DNA from: JAPPOI01 sp028818055 | GTDB taxonomy: Bacteria; Pseudomonadota; Alphaproteobacteria; Rhodobacterales; Rhodobacteraceae | Direction: 5' to 3' | Assembly: GCA_965267405.1 (NCBI GenBank) | Contig: OZ253954.1 | Span: forward strand, 558,001-622,000 | Length of the DNA: 64,000 nucleotides | In this document: one piece after another, positions 9,626-18,152 of the stretch | How positions within the stretch are numbered: the stretch's first letter is position 1 | Layout: every line of letters starts with the position of its first letter | The notes under the pieces: generated by a model | Databases searched by the model: none | Told to the model about the DNA's origin: nothing | The model's input: the letters and a program-made list of their open reading frames with translations, nothing else | Made by a program: the position numbers and the translations under genes

Positions 9626-9640
9626 TGAGAATGATTCTCA
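9626..9640. promoter_or_regulatory. Iron-box-like palindrome (Fur/RirA-type, 7-1-7)
   Basis: TGAGAATGATTCTCA is a perfect 7-1-7 palindrome. It fits the Fur 7-1-7 pattern (TGATAATnATTATCA) at most positions and also the TGA-N9-TCA pattern described for RirA. It starts 17 bases upstream of the small Tat-gene ATG, just beyond its ribosome-binding site, and about 70 bases upstream of the aminotransferase start on the other strand. A repressor bound here would most directly block the Tat gene. The regulator identity is inference. Confidence 0.55.
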
Positions 9641-9708
9641 TCTATGTGCTCAACTTAGCAATTTCAACAGCTTGCGCGATGCTGCGGTTTCGGGTTTCAC
9701 TGTTGCCC

Positions 9709-10815
9709 ATGAAAAAACCTGTTCTAACGCCCTTGGCTGAAAGCCTTCCAGCAACCGTCCCGTTCGTCGGGCCCGAGGCGGCTGAACGTGCGATGGGTCA
9801 TCCGTTCAAGGCCCGTCTTGGAGCGAACGAAAGCGTATTCGGCCCTTCGCCGAAAGTTATTCAAGCAATTGAGAAATCGAGCGAAGAATTGTGGATGTAT
9901 GGCGACCCTGAAAGCCACGACCTCCGCATAGCGCTCGCCAAACAATTGAATGTCCAATCCGATGAAGTCGTGGTTGGAGAAGGCATTGACGGTCTACTCG
10001 GTTACGCTGTTCGTCTGTTCTCTGGTCCTGGCGACACGGTGGTCACTTCTGACGGCGCCTACCCGACTTTCAACTACCACGTTGCCGGTTACGGCGCGCA
10101 ACTCGTTAAAATTCCCTACAAAAACGATTTTGAGGACGCGGTGGGCCTTGCAGCCAAGGCGCATGAAACGGGTGCACGGATGGTTTATTTCGCTAACCCA
10201 GACAACCCGATGGGAAGCGTCCACGACGCTGCCGTTGTTCAACAGTTGATTGATGCGCTGCCGGATCAATGCCTGTTGGTTTTGGACGAGGCATATATCG
10301 AATTTGCACCGGATGGGTCTTCGCCCCCAATCGACACCTCGAATCCGCAAGTCATTCGAATGCGCACGTTTTCAAAGGGTTACGGCCTTGCAGGCGCTCG
10401 CGTGGGCTACGCAATTGGCCACCGCGACACGATCAAGGCATTTGAAAAGGTACGCAATCACTTCGGTATGAATCGCGCAGCCCAAATCGGCGCAATCGCA
10501 GCGCTGGATGACCAGGAATATCTCAGCAGCGTTCGTGAAACCGTAGCAGCGGGTCGAAAACGCATTGCCGAGATTGCGCGCCAGAACGGTCTTCTTGCAC
10601 TACCGTCTGCGACGAATTTCGTCACGATCGACTGTGGCAAGGACGCGGCGTTTGCAAAGTCCGTCCTGGATGCACTTGTGGCCCGCGGACTTTTTGTTCG
10701 GATGCCGTTTGCCGAACCGGGAAACCGTTGCATCCGCATTAGCGTCGGGCACAATGAAGATCTTGATCTTTTCGAGCAGCTTTTGCCGATTGCGTTGAAG
10801 GAGGCAACTGGCTGA
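9709..10815 (+). CDS. HisC-like PLP-dependent aminotransferase
   Basis: Fold-type I aminotransferase, 368 residues, closest in layout to histidinol-phosphate aminotransferase. Seen: ARLGANES (substrate arm), NPDNPMGS (164-170), VLDEAYIEF with the cofactor Asp, and FSKGYGLAGARVGY with Schiff-base Lys223. No other his genes are nearby, and alphaproteobacteria often carry a second HisC-like enzyme acting on aromatic amino acids, so histidine synthesis is not certain. Start ATG 9709 agrees with the family N-terminus (MKKPVLTPLAESL). The frame stays open 84 bases upstream, but that part resembles no family sequence. No strong ribosome-binding site is visible. Confidence 0.85.
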   Translation: MKKPVLTPLAESLPATVPFVGPEAAERAMGHPFKARLGANESVFGPSPKVIQAIEKSSEELWMYGDPESHDLRIALAKQLNVQSDEVVVGEGIDGLLGYAVRLFSGPGDTVVTSDGAYPTFNYHVAGYGAQLVKIPYKNDFEDAVGLAAKAHETGARMVYFANPDNPMGSVHDAAVVQQLIDALPDQCLLVLDEAYIEFAPDGSSPPIDTSNPQVIRMRTFSKGYGLAGARVGYAIGHRDTIKAFEKVRNHFGMNRAAQIGAIAALDDQEYLSSVRETVAAGRKRIAEIARQNGLLALPSATNFVTIDCGKDAAFAKSVLDALVARGLFVRMPFAEPGNRCIRISVGHNEDLDLFEQLLPIALKEATG

Positions 10816-10887
10816 ATTTTGCGCGAAATAGCCGCCCATCGCAGTTGTGACTCGCAAAAATCAGATATTGTGCGCTAGTTTTGCTTC

Positions 10888-11079
10888 ATGAGAGACGAGC
10901 GGCCCAGTTATCCAACGCCGGTTGAGAATTACACCAACGCATTTCTTGTGTCTTTTGGCATGCTGATCTTCATGGCGCTTTTCGCGATTTGGGCCATTTG
11001 GGGCTTGATCGTTGCGGGCGTCGTCAGTTGGTCGGCCGACAGATTGATGCTGTTCGGCTGGCGTAGGCGTAAAAGTTAG
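10888..11079 (+). CDS. Small hypothetical membrane protein (63 aa)
   Basis: Sixty-three residues: a charged N-terminal stretch, one or two hydrophobic segments (about 19-47, rich in Phe, Leu, Ile, Trp and Ala) and a basic tail (WRRRKS). The layout suggests an inner-membrane protein with its tail in the cytosol. It ends in a four-base overlap with the convergent aminotransferase gene. No domain is recognised and the ribosome-binding site is weak. The frame is supported mainly by its coherent membrane-protein composition. Confidence 0.5.
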   Translation: MRDERPSYPTPVENYTNAFLVSFGMLIFMALFAIWAIWGLIVAGVVSWSADRLMLFGWRRRKS

Positions 11080-12281
11080 CCGATTGCATTATTGGCAATG
11101 ACCTGAGTTGCCGCTTCAAGACCACCAGAATTGTGCGGCAGACCAACGGCTTTCATCCCAGCTTGAATAGACGCCAGCGCACCAAGCACCATGTGCGCAT
11201 TCACATGCCCCATATGACCCAATCGAAAGAAGTGATGCCATTCAGGTGCTTCAGGGGCAGCCATGCCAAGGCCAATGCCCAGTGTTACACCGGCTTTTTC
11301 CTCGCACCACTGGCGCAGATCGGTCGCCTTTGATGTTCCAACTCTTACAGAGGTGACTGCTCGGCTGCGCGCATCTATGTCTTCAACGTTGAGCTGAAGG
11401 TCGTGCCCCTCGCCCCATGCATCGAAGGCCGCCCAAATGGCGTTTGCTAACACTTCATGGCGCGCCCAAATATTCTCGATCCCCTCCTCACCGATCATAT
11501 CGAGCGCTGCACGCAGTCCATAAAGGTGATGTGTTGGCGCAGTTCCACAGAAGTATTGATAGAAGATGTCCGGATCGATCCTTGGCCGCCAATCCCAATA
11601 TCCGCTGACACGTTCCATTTGCCCACGAACCCGATCAGCTTTGTCATTGAAGAAAACGAACCCCAGCCCTGGCGGGGTCATCAAGCCCTTCTGTGAGCCG
11701 GTGATTGCGACGTCGACCCCCCAAGCGTCCATTTCAAAGCGATCGCAGCCCATGGACGCAATGCAATCGGACATAAGAAGCGCGGGATGGTCCGCCTCGT
11801 TTAATGCTACCCGAAGCGCCTGAATATCGTTCCGAACGCTGGTCGACGTATCAACAAAAACCGCTAAAACTGCTTTAATTTCATGGGCTTCATCTGCGCG
11901 CAGGGCCTCGGCGACTTGGGTCGGATCAATTGCGTTCCGTTTCCCAAAGTCGATCGTGATCGGTTCGGCACCCAACTTGTGCGCCATTTCAGCCCAGCCG
12001 TGGCCGAATGCACCTGTCACCGGCACCAAGACCTTGTCGCCGGGACCAACGACGTTCGCCAATGACGCTTCCCAAACGCCGTGGCCATTACAAATGTAGA
12101 TAGCGGCATGCGCATCTGTTCGCGCAACTTTCTTCAGATCGGTCAACAAACCGGGCACCATATCGACCAAATCGCCATGATAGATGTTTGGCGCGGCCGT
12201 ATGCATCGCCTGCAACACACGATCGGGCATGACCGACGGGCCAGGAATTGCGAGATAATGGCGACCATTGGAGAGGCTCAT
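11076..12281 (-). CDS. Class V PLP-dependent aminotransferase (serine/alanine-glyoxylate type)
   Basis: A 401-residue class V aminotransferase like alanine- or serine-glyoxylate transaminases. It opens with HYLAIPGPS and NIYHGDL, and has ITGSQKGLMTPPGLGF with cofactor Lys198 and the late FRLGHMGHVNAHMVLGAL segment typical of this family. Start ATG 12281 is set by the family N-terminus; the frame remains open a further 237 bases but without similarity, and GGTGG lies just upstream of 12281. The ABC exporter gene is divergent. Probable roles are glyoxylate or serine metabolism or purine catabolism; no pathway neighbours decide between them. Confidence 0.85.
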   Translation of the reverse strand: MSLSNGRHYLAIPGPSVMPDRVLQAMHTAAPNIYHGDLVDMVPGLLTDLKKVARTDAHAAIYICNGHGVWEASLANVVGPGDKVLVPVTGAFGHGWAEMAHKLGAEPITIDFGKRNAIDPTQVAEALRADEAHEIKAVLAVFVDTSTSVRNDIQALRVALNEADHPALLMSDCIASMGCDRFEMDAWGVDVAITGSQKGLMTPPGLGFVFFNDKADRVRGQMERVSGYWDWRPRIDPDIFYQYFCGTAPTHHLYGLRAALDMIGEEGIENIWARHEVLANAIWAAFDAWGEGHDLQLNVEDIDARSRAVTSVRVGTSKATDLRQWCEEKAGVTLGIGLGMAAPEAPEWHHFFRLGHMGHVNAHMVLGALASIQAGMKAVGLPHNSGGLEAATQVIANNAIG

Positions 12282-12406
12282 ATTTACCACCATAAGAACG
12301 ACGTTTTGCAGCAGGTAGTCTTGTGGATTGGCAAGGTCAATTGCGCTTGCTTGTCTGGCCTGCGCGAAGGCGATAGCAAAGAGACATAACTGAACAGGCA
12401 CTTCCT

Positions 12407-14188
12407 TTGCAGCAGACCCACGATCAGTCTTCTCCGCTTGCTGTGACGCACGCCAAACAACCCCTGACGCGGTGGCTTTGGCACGCATACCTTTCTGCCG
12501 AGAAAGGCCCGGTAGCAATTGCCCTAATCTTCATGGTGCTTGAAGGTTCGATGCTTGGCGCGCTCAGCTACATCGTTCAGCCCATGTTCGATGATGTTTT
12601 TATTGCTGGTGATCGGGCTGCCCTTGGCTGGGTGGCTGCTGCAATTGCAGGCATATTTATTGTCCGGGCAATTTCGGCATTTGTGCACCGCGTGCTCATG
12701 CAGGGAGCGGGCATTCGAATTCTCACCATGATGCAACGCGATCTCGTCCAGCATCTAATGACACTCGACAATAGGTTCTTCCAATTGAACCCACCCGGTA
12801 CACTGATCGAACGGGTGCGCGGTGACACGCTTCAGGTGCAAGCCATTTGGCAAACGGTACTGTCGGCGCTTGGGCGCGACATCGTCAGCGTTATCGCACT
12901 TCTTTATGTAGCCTTGAGTGTGGACGTCGTTTGGACCTTGATCGCAATTGCTGCGATGCCCCTGTTGTTAGGGCCTATTCTTTCACTTCAACGCTACGTA
13001 CGACGCAGATCTCGAACCGCGCGCGAAGCTGCAGCCCGGCTTTCAACCCGGCTGGACGAGATATTCCACGGCATCGCGACCATTAAACTCAACACAAGCG
13101 AAATCCGAGAGCAGACGAGGTTTACAGATACCGCACGCGGCTTCCTTGTGCAGGAAATGAAAGCGCGTGTTGGGAGAGCCGGGATCCCGGTTATGACGGA
13201 TCTTGTTGCCGCGGCCGGATTTGCCGGTGTCCTGATTTACGGCGGCAACCAGATTATCGACGGCGACAAAACCGTCGGCGAATTCATGTCGTTCTTTACC
13301 GCCATGGGTCTGTTGTTTGAGCCGGTGCGCAGGATCGCAAACGTGACTGGCGCGTGGCAAACGGTGCGCGCAAGTCTTGAGCGCGTTCAGGCGCTCTTTA
13401 CCGAGGAAGCTACGATCGTATCCCCGGAACAACCCGAGATGATCACTGGTTCGCCTGCCGAAAGTGACATCACTTTCGAAGATGTCGTTTTGAAGTACGG
13501 TTCTGAGCCGGCTCTGGATGGCGTCAGTTTTGTTGCAAAGGCCGGCGAGACAACGGCACTTGTCGGTTCCTCGGGTGCCGGAAAATCGACGATCTTTAAC
13601 GCCCTCACCCGACTTACGGACGCGACTGACGGTAAAGTGCTTGTTGGAAATACGGACGTCACCAAGATGGCTTTGCCCGATCTGAGGGCATTGTTTTCGG
13701 TGGTCACTCAGGACGCTCCGATGTTTGATGAGAGCCTCAGAGACAACATCGTTCTCAATACCAATGTTGAGGACCCGTCCAAAATTGCAGACGCTGTCAC
13801 CGCCGCGAGTTTAGGCGAGTTGGTCGAACGACTGAAAGATGGACTGGACACCGCTGCGGGGCCTCGCGGCTCTGCCCTATCCGGCGGACAACGCCAGCGT
13901 GTGGCGATCGCACGAGCGCTGGTGCGAGATGCACCAATCTTACTTCTGGATGAAGCGACTTCGGCGCTGGATGCCGAAAGCGAAAAACGCGTTCAGGCAG
14001 CCCTGGACCAATTGGCCAAGGGTCGGACCACGTTAGTTATCGCCCACCGACTGTCCACGATCCGTGCCGCGGACAAAATCATTGTCATGGATGCCGGTAA
14101 AGTCGTCGATCAAGGCACTCACGATGAGCTTTTGGCGAAAGGCGGCCTATACGCTCGCCTTCACGCGCTTCAGTTTTCGGAAGACTGA
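12407..14188 (+). CDS. ABC exporter, fused permease-ATPase (MsbA/lipid-exporter type)
   Basis: Half-transporter of 593 residues with an N-terminal six-helix membrane domain (about 35-310) and a C-terminal nucleotide-binding domain. Walker A GSSGAGKST spans 387-395, the signature LSGGQRQ begins at 491, and Walker B ILLLDEATSALD follows; the H-loop is in VIAHRLST. It is of the type that exports lipids or lipid A precursors as a homodimer; the substrate is not determined. The start is TTG 12407, because a stop codon closes the frame just upstream and AGG lies seven bases before it. GTG 12443 is the alternative. Its 3' end overlaps the convergent glycosyltransferase gene by 19 bases. Confidence 0.92.
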   Translation: MQQTHDQSSPLAVTHAKQPLTRWLWHAYLSAEKGPVAIALIFMVLEGSMLGALSYIVQPMFDDVFIAGDRAALGWVAAAIAGIFIVRAISAFVHRVLMQGAGIRILTMMQRDLVQHLMTLDNRFFQLNPPGTLIERVRGDTLQVQAIWQTVLSALGRDIVSVIALLYVALSVDVVWTLIAIAAMPLLLGPILSLQRYVRRRSRTAREAAARLSTRLDEIFHGIATIKLNTSEIREQTRFTDTARGFLVQEMKARVGRAGIPVMTDLVAAAGFAGVLIYGGNQIIDGDKTVGEFMSFFTAMGLLFEPVRRIANVTGAWQTVRASLERVQALFTEEATIVSPEQPEMITGSPAESDITFEDVVLKYGSEPALDGVSFVAKAGETTALVGSSGAGKSTIFNALTRLTDATDGKVLVGNTDVTKMALPDLRALFSVVTQDAPMFDESLRDNIVLNTNVEDPSKIADAVTAASLGELVERLKDGLDTAAGPRGSALSGGQRQRVAIARALVRDAPILLLDEATSALDAESEKRVQAALDQLAKGRTTLVIAHRLSTIRAADKIIVMDAGKVVDQGTHDELLAKGGLYARLHALQFSED

Positions 14189-14874
14189 CTTCGTCTATCG
14201 TATGTTTGAGCTAGTTGGTCGGGTGACACTCCTAATTTGAACCGTAACAGCGTCGTCAGGTTTCGCACCACGCGCCGCACCCAGCCATCCCGTTCATACT
14301 TCATGGCAGATGTTGTTGCCGTTGCATCCAACATTCGCATGCGGCCTTTCAATGCCTTTGCAAGCATCACGTCCTCCATCAAGGGAACGTCCGGAACGCC
14401 TCCGACGTCGTCCAGAAGAGATCGCGACACAAAGAGGCCTTGGTCACCATAGGGCAATTTCAGCCAGTTCGAGCGGAGATTTGCGCCCCCGGCGACGATC
14501 GCCGCAGCCATGCCAGAGCTTGAAAAGGCCAATCGAAAGAAACCGGCTTGATTTGGATTACTTTCGCGGTGTCGCTGAACCGCTTCTACCCAAGTTGGTG
14601 ATAACTCTGTGTCGGCATGGACGATCAACACCCAAGGCGCATTAGATCGCTCGACACCTTGTCGAATTTGCCCACCCCGGGATGGCTTGCCTTCGATGAC
14701 TATCGCACCCAATTCTTTTGCAATGTTTTGTGTGCCATCGGTGGACCCGCCGTCAGATACGATCAGATTTCCAATCAGTCCGCTGGTCACGCCCGGCAAA
14801 AGGGCCTCAGCACAATCTGGCAATGCATCGGCGGCATTCAGTGTTGGAATGATTACGTCAACCGGAGCTGGCAT
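14170..14874 (-). CDS. Family 2 glycosyltransferase
   Basis: A 234-residue GT-A fold glycosyltransferase. The N-terminus VDVIIPTLNAADALPDC is the family 2 start, SDGGSTDGT binds nucleotide, VHADTELS holds the metal-binding DxD-like motif, and PLMEDVMLAKAL carries the ED catalytic-base region. Length and composition fit the small glycosyltransferase group (TIGR04283-like) often found near radical-SAM genes, though none is present here. ATG 14874 is chosen; the 31 residues upstream in frame do not look like a glycosyltransferase. Divergent from ygfZ, 58 bases apart. Acceptor unknown. Confidence 0.88.
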   Translation of the reverse strand: MPAPVDVIIPTLNAADALPDCAEALLPGVTSGLIGNLIVSDGGSTDGTQNIAKELGAIVIEGKPSRGGQIRQGVERSNAPWVLIVHADTELSPTWVEAVQRHRESNPNQAGFFRLAFSSSGMAAAIVAGGANLRSNWLKLPYGDQGLFVSRSLLDDVGGVPDVPLMEDVMLAKALKGRMRMLDATATTSAMKYERDGWVRRVVRNLTTLLRFKLGVSPDQLAQTYDRRSQSSEN

Positions 14875-14932
14875 GGGCTGTTGTTCCCTGTGATGCGGCC
14901 TATATAGGATCGAGCGATAGGTGGAGACCAGT

Positions 14933-15670
14933 ATGGAACAGCGCAAAGTCTTTCGGATCACCGGCAAAGATCGCGTGGACTTTCTTCAAAACCTCGTCAC
15001 AAACGATGTTTCAAAGTTGGACGACGGCTTGGTCTATGCCGCCTTGCTGACGCCCCAGGGCAAATATCTAGCTGACTTTTTTCTGGTGCCGGATGGTGAA
15101 GCCATTCTTCTGGATGTGGCCGCCACACTTGCCCCAGATCTCATTCGGCGACTTGCGATGTACAAGCTTCGTGCCGATGTCGCGATTGCTGAAACGACAA
15201 TCTCTCCTGTCCTTGGGCTTGGCGACACACCGAGCGGCGCATTTGCTGATCCCAGACACGTATCACTTGGTTGGCGCGCTTATGATGGTCGAGAAGCCGA
15301 GGCGATTGATTTGGAAACGCTCAGAGTAATCGAATGCATTCCAGAAAGTGGCGTCGAGTTATTGCCCAACGAGAGCTATCCGCTTGAATCCGGCTTTGAA
15401 CGGTTGAACGGCGTGGATTTCAAAAAGGGCTGCTATGTCGGTCAAGAAGTGACCGCTCGCATGAAGCACAAGACCGAGCTGAAGAAGGGGCTTGTGACGG
15501 TCAGTGTTGAAGGGTCGGCTCAGCCGGGTACCGATATTTTGACGGAAGATGGCAAACCCGCAGGAACGTTGTTCACACAATCCGGCGGCAAGGGAATTGC
15601 CTACTTAAGGTTTGACCGTGCGAAAGGACCAATGAAAGCCGGCGACGCCGACGTCACCGCAAATCTTTAG
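14933..15670 (+). CDS. ygfZ: YgfZ/GcvT-like folate-binding iron-sulfur cluster maintenance protein
   Basis: A 245-residue homologue of YgfZ (IBA57 family), a tetrahydrofolate-binding protein needed for repair or maturation of some Fe-S enzymes. The family hallmark K-G-C-Y-x-G-Q-E is present as KKGCYVGQEVTAR, about residue 166 onward. The N-terminal FRITGKDRVDFLQNLVTND is also characteristic. ATG 14933 has GGAG six bases upstream; an in-frame GTG at 14921 precedes that site and is rejected. The stop overlaps that of the convergent efp gene by four bases (TTAG). Confidence 0.93.
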   Translation: MEQRKVFRITGKDRVDFLQNLVTNDVSKLDDGLVYAALLTPQGKYLADFFLVPDGEAILLDVAATLAPDLIRRLAMYKLRADVAIAETTISPVLGLGDTPSGAFADPRHVSLGWRAYDGREAEAIDLETLRVIECIPESGVELLPNESYPLESGFERLNGVDFKKGCYVGQEVTARMKHKTELKKGLVTVSVEGSAQPGTDILTEDGKPAGTLFTQSGGKGIAYLRFDRAKGPMKAGDADVTANL

Positions 15671-16230
15671 GCGCGTTCCGAGTATTCCATCGTCTCTGTA
15701 TTGACGATGATGTCTTCGTCTTGTCCGACGAACGGTGGCACCATAACTTTCACGCCATTGTCCAGAATTGCCGGTTTGAAACTATTCGCGGCCGTTTGGC
15801 CTTTAACCACCGGCTCGGTCTCAACAACCTTGCAAACCACCTTCTGTGGCAACGAGGCGTTCAGGGCTTCGCTTTCGTAGTACTCGATTTGGATTGTCAT
15901 GCCGTCCTGCAAGAACGGACGACGATCTCCAAGGATATCAGCAGGCAATTCGATCTGTTCGAAGGTTTCGCTGTCCATAAAAACCAGCATTCCGTCAGAT
16001 TCATACAGAAACTGCTGATCCTTTTGTTCCAGGCGAACACGTTCAACCTTGTCGGCAGAACGGAAACGCTCATTCAGTTTCGAACCATTTCGCAGGTTCT
16101 TCAGCTCGACCTGAGCAAATGCACCGCCCTTCCCGGGCTTCACGTGATCAACTTTTACGGCGGCCCAAAGACCGTCGTTATGTTCCAGAACATTGCCTGG
16201 ACGAATCTCGTTTCCGTTGATCTTTGGCAT
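15667..16230 (-). CDS. efp: Translation elongation factor P
   Basis: EF-P, 187 residues, which relieves ribosome stalling at polyproline stretches. It has the three-domain length and the loop KPGKGGAF with Lys34 at the modified position. A Lys here fits EpmA-type lysylation, or no modification, rather than the Arg used for rhamnosylation by EarP. The point is relevant because dTDP-rhamnose genes lie elsewhere in the window. EpmA and EpmB are not visible here. A 215-base gap upstream separates it from the divergent DUF6280 gene and should hold both promoters; I see no distinctive operator there. Confidence 0.97.
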   Translation of the reverse strand: MPKINGNEIRPGNVLEHNDGLWAAVKVDHVKPGKGGAFAQVELKNLRNGSKLNERFRSADKVERVRLEQKDQQFLYESDGMLVFMDSETFEQIELPADILGDRRPFLQDGMTIQIEYYESEALNASLPQKVVCKVVETEPVVKGQTAANSFKPAILDNGVKVMVPPFVGQDEDIIVNTETMEYSERA

Positions 16231-16445
16231 TTTTGGGACCTTACGCGCCTGTTGATTAACAATCGACCGACCCTATATTCCACGTACAAGCTTCTGACAA
16301 GACAACGAAAACTTGGGCAATCGATATCGAGCTATGCGCCCTGTGCATGGATGGCATTCCAAAAAAGAATAGCTAAACCGGCTCAGAACCGGTCATAAGG
16401 GGCGAACGCCACAAGAACTTAAAAAGCAAGAACAAAGGACCTTAG

Positions 16446-16769
16446 ATGGCTGATTTTGTAGACGGCACGGCTTTCAATCACGAGCAGGGCAACCGCGCGC
16501 GCAAATTATTTGCAGCTGTGGTGCTGGCGGCGCTCGACGATGCCATTGCCGATGACAAAAAATACGGGAATGGACCTGATCAGATCGCTCGCTGGGCTCG
16601 CTCACGCGATGGCCGCGAAGTGCTGTCGTGTGCGGGTATCGATCCGAACGAACGCGTGGTCGAAGGTTTGATGGCCTTCGTTGCCAACGGTGTACGTACA
16701 TCGGTCGCGCTCAGCCGCGAAGAAAGCGAACGTCGCAACGCAGCACAGCAAGAGGCTGCAGCGGCCTAA
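16446..16769 (+). CDS. DUF6280-like conserved protein
   Basis: A 107-residue soluble, Ala- and Arg-rich protein that I recognise as the DUF6280 type, a family I know from Rhodobacterales. It is mostly helical by composition: a core around RARKLFAAVVLAALDDAIAD, a central IARWARSRDGREVL, and an Ala/Gln-rich C-terminal tail. ATG preceded by AAAGGA at six bases. It is a single gene followed by a good intrinsic terminator, which suggests steady expression. Function unknown. Confidence 0.8.
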   Translation: MADFVDGTAFNHEQGNRARKLFAAVVLAALDDAIADDKKYGNGPDQIARWARSRDGREVLSCAGIDPNERVVEGLMAFVANGVRTSVALSREESERRNAAQQEAAAA

Positions 16770-16794
16770 CTTAAAGTTTCGCTTTTCACGCAAG

Positions 16795-16825
16795 GCGCGT
16801 CCGTTTCGGGCGCGCTTTTCGTTTT
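16795..16825 (+). terminator. Rho-independent terminator after the DUF6280 gene
   Basis: Eight-base stem GCGCGTCC / GGGCGCGC (one G-U pair) with loop GTTTC, followed by TTTTCGTTTT. It is 25 bases downstream of the stop codon. Confidence 0.85.
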
Positions 16826-16891
16826 AAACGGAATGCAGACCTTTACGCCTTCACCACTCAAGCCTATTTCGAACTCAAGCAGGAGGCTTGA

Positions 16892-18139
16892 ATGAACGAC
16901 GACGCCCTACCCTTCGATGTAACTTTGCTGGACAAACTCGCCGACGTCGCTGTCGGCACTGGTTTGAATGTGCAACCGGGACAGCAAGTGGTCCTGACCG
17001 GGTCTGCTGAAACGCTGCCATTGGTCCGTCGTATTGCGACAGCGGCTTATAAAGCGGGCGCAAGCGTTGTCACCCCAATCCTGTCGGATGAAGCGGTTAC
17101 ACGCGCCCGATATTCGCATGGACGCGACGAGACGTTCGATACCGCCCCCGATTGGTTGTTTTCGGCGATGGCCGATGCCTATGGGGCGAACGCAGCGCGC
17201 TTGCATGTTTCTTCCGAAAACCCGATGGCTCTTTCTGACATGGACCCGGAGAAAGTCGGTCGCGCGATGAAGGCCCAGTCGATCGCCTACAAACCCGCTC
17301 TTGAGAAAATCTCAAGTTTCGCGATCAATTGGTCCATCGTGTCCTACCCTGGGCGCGCTTGGGCGCAACTCATGTTTCCAGAATTGGATGGCGATACCGC
17401 ACAGGCGAGGCTTGCCAATGCCATCTTTGCCGCAAGCCGGGTTGACCGCGACGATCCGGTCGGCGCTTGGTCAGAACATAATGCCGAATTGGCCCGCCGT
17501 CGCGATTGGCTGAACGATCAAAACTTCGCTGCCCTCCATTTTCAAGGCCACGGCACCGACCTGACTGTTGGGCTGGCCGAGGGACATCTCTGGCAAGGCG
17601 GCGCGGCTGAAGCCAAGAATGGCATCGTCTGCAACGCTAATATCCCAACCGAAGAGGTCTTCACGACGCCCCACGCCGGTCGTGTCGAGGGCGTTGCGCG
17701 CGCATCAAAACCATTGAGCCACCAAGGTAGTTTGATCGAGGACATTGAGGTCCGCTTTGAGAAGGGCAAGATCGTGAAGGCTTCGGCTTCGCGTGGCGAA
17801 GATGTATTCAAGAAGCTTTTGGATACCGACGAAGGGGCTTCGCGACTTGGCGAAGTTGCACTGGTTCCCCACGCATCACCAATCTCGGAAAGCGGTCTCT
17901 TGTTTTACAACACGCTCTATGACGAGAACGCGGCTTGTCACATCGCTCTTGGTCAATGCTACAAGGATTGCCTCAGGGATGCGGACGGCATTTCAGACGA
18001 CGATGTCGCCGCTCGGGGCGGAAACGCCAGTTTAATCCACGTGGACTGGATGATTGGCGGTCCGGAAACCGAAATTGACGGCATTACCCAGAACGGAGAT
18101 CGTGTTCCGGTTTTCCGGTCGGGCAATTGGGCTGATTGA
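16892..18139 (+). CDS. M29-family metallo-aminopeptidase
   Basis: A 415-residue aminopeptidase of the M29 family (AmpS/thermophilic type), a cytosolic two-metal exopeptidase that removes N-terminal amino acids. Metal-ligand segments typical of the family are visible: IPTEEVFTTPH, GEVALV, NTLYDENAACHIALG and HVDWMIGG. The ATG is preceded by a strong GGAGG. Single gene between the DUF6280 terminator and the convergent helicase gene. Confidence 0.93.
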   Translation: MNDDALPFDVTLLDKLADVAVGTGLNVQPGQQVVLTGSAETLPLVRRIATAAYKAGASVVTPILSDEAVTRARYSHGRDETFDTAPDWLFSAMADAYGANAARLHVSSENPMALSDMDPEKVGRAMKAQSIAYKPALEKISSFAINWSIVSYPGRAWAQLMFPELDGDTAQARLANAIFAASRVDRDDPVGAWSEHNAELARRRDWLNDQNFAALHFQGHGTDLTVGLAEGHLWQGGAAEAKNGIVCNANIPTEEVFTTPHAGRVEGVARASKPLSHQGSLIEDIEVRFEKGKIVKASASRGEDVFKKLLDTDEGASRLGEVALVPHASPISESGLLFYNTLYDENAACHIALGQCYKDCLRDADGISDDDVAARGGNASLIHVDWMIGGPETEIDGITQNGDRVPVFRSGNWAD

Positions 18140-18152
18140 TTAAGAGCTAGAG

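Noticed and set aside
15667..16230. Link between EF-P and the dTDP-rhamnose operon (rhamnosylated EF-P)
   Set aside because: The tip residue is Lys34, not Arg, and no EarP-like gene is present, so the rhamnose genes are better explained by surface polysaccharide.
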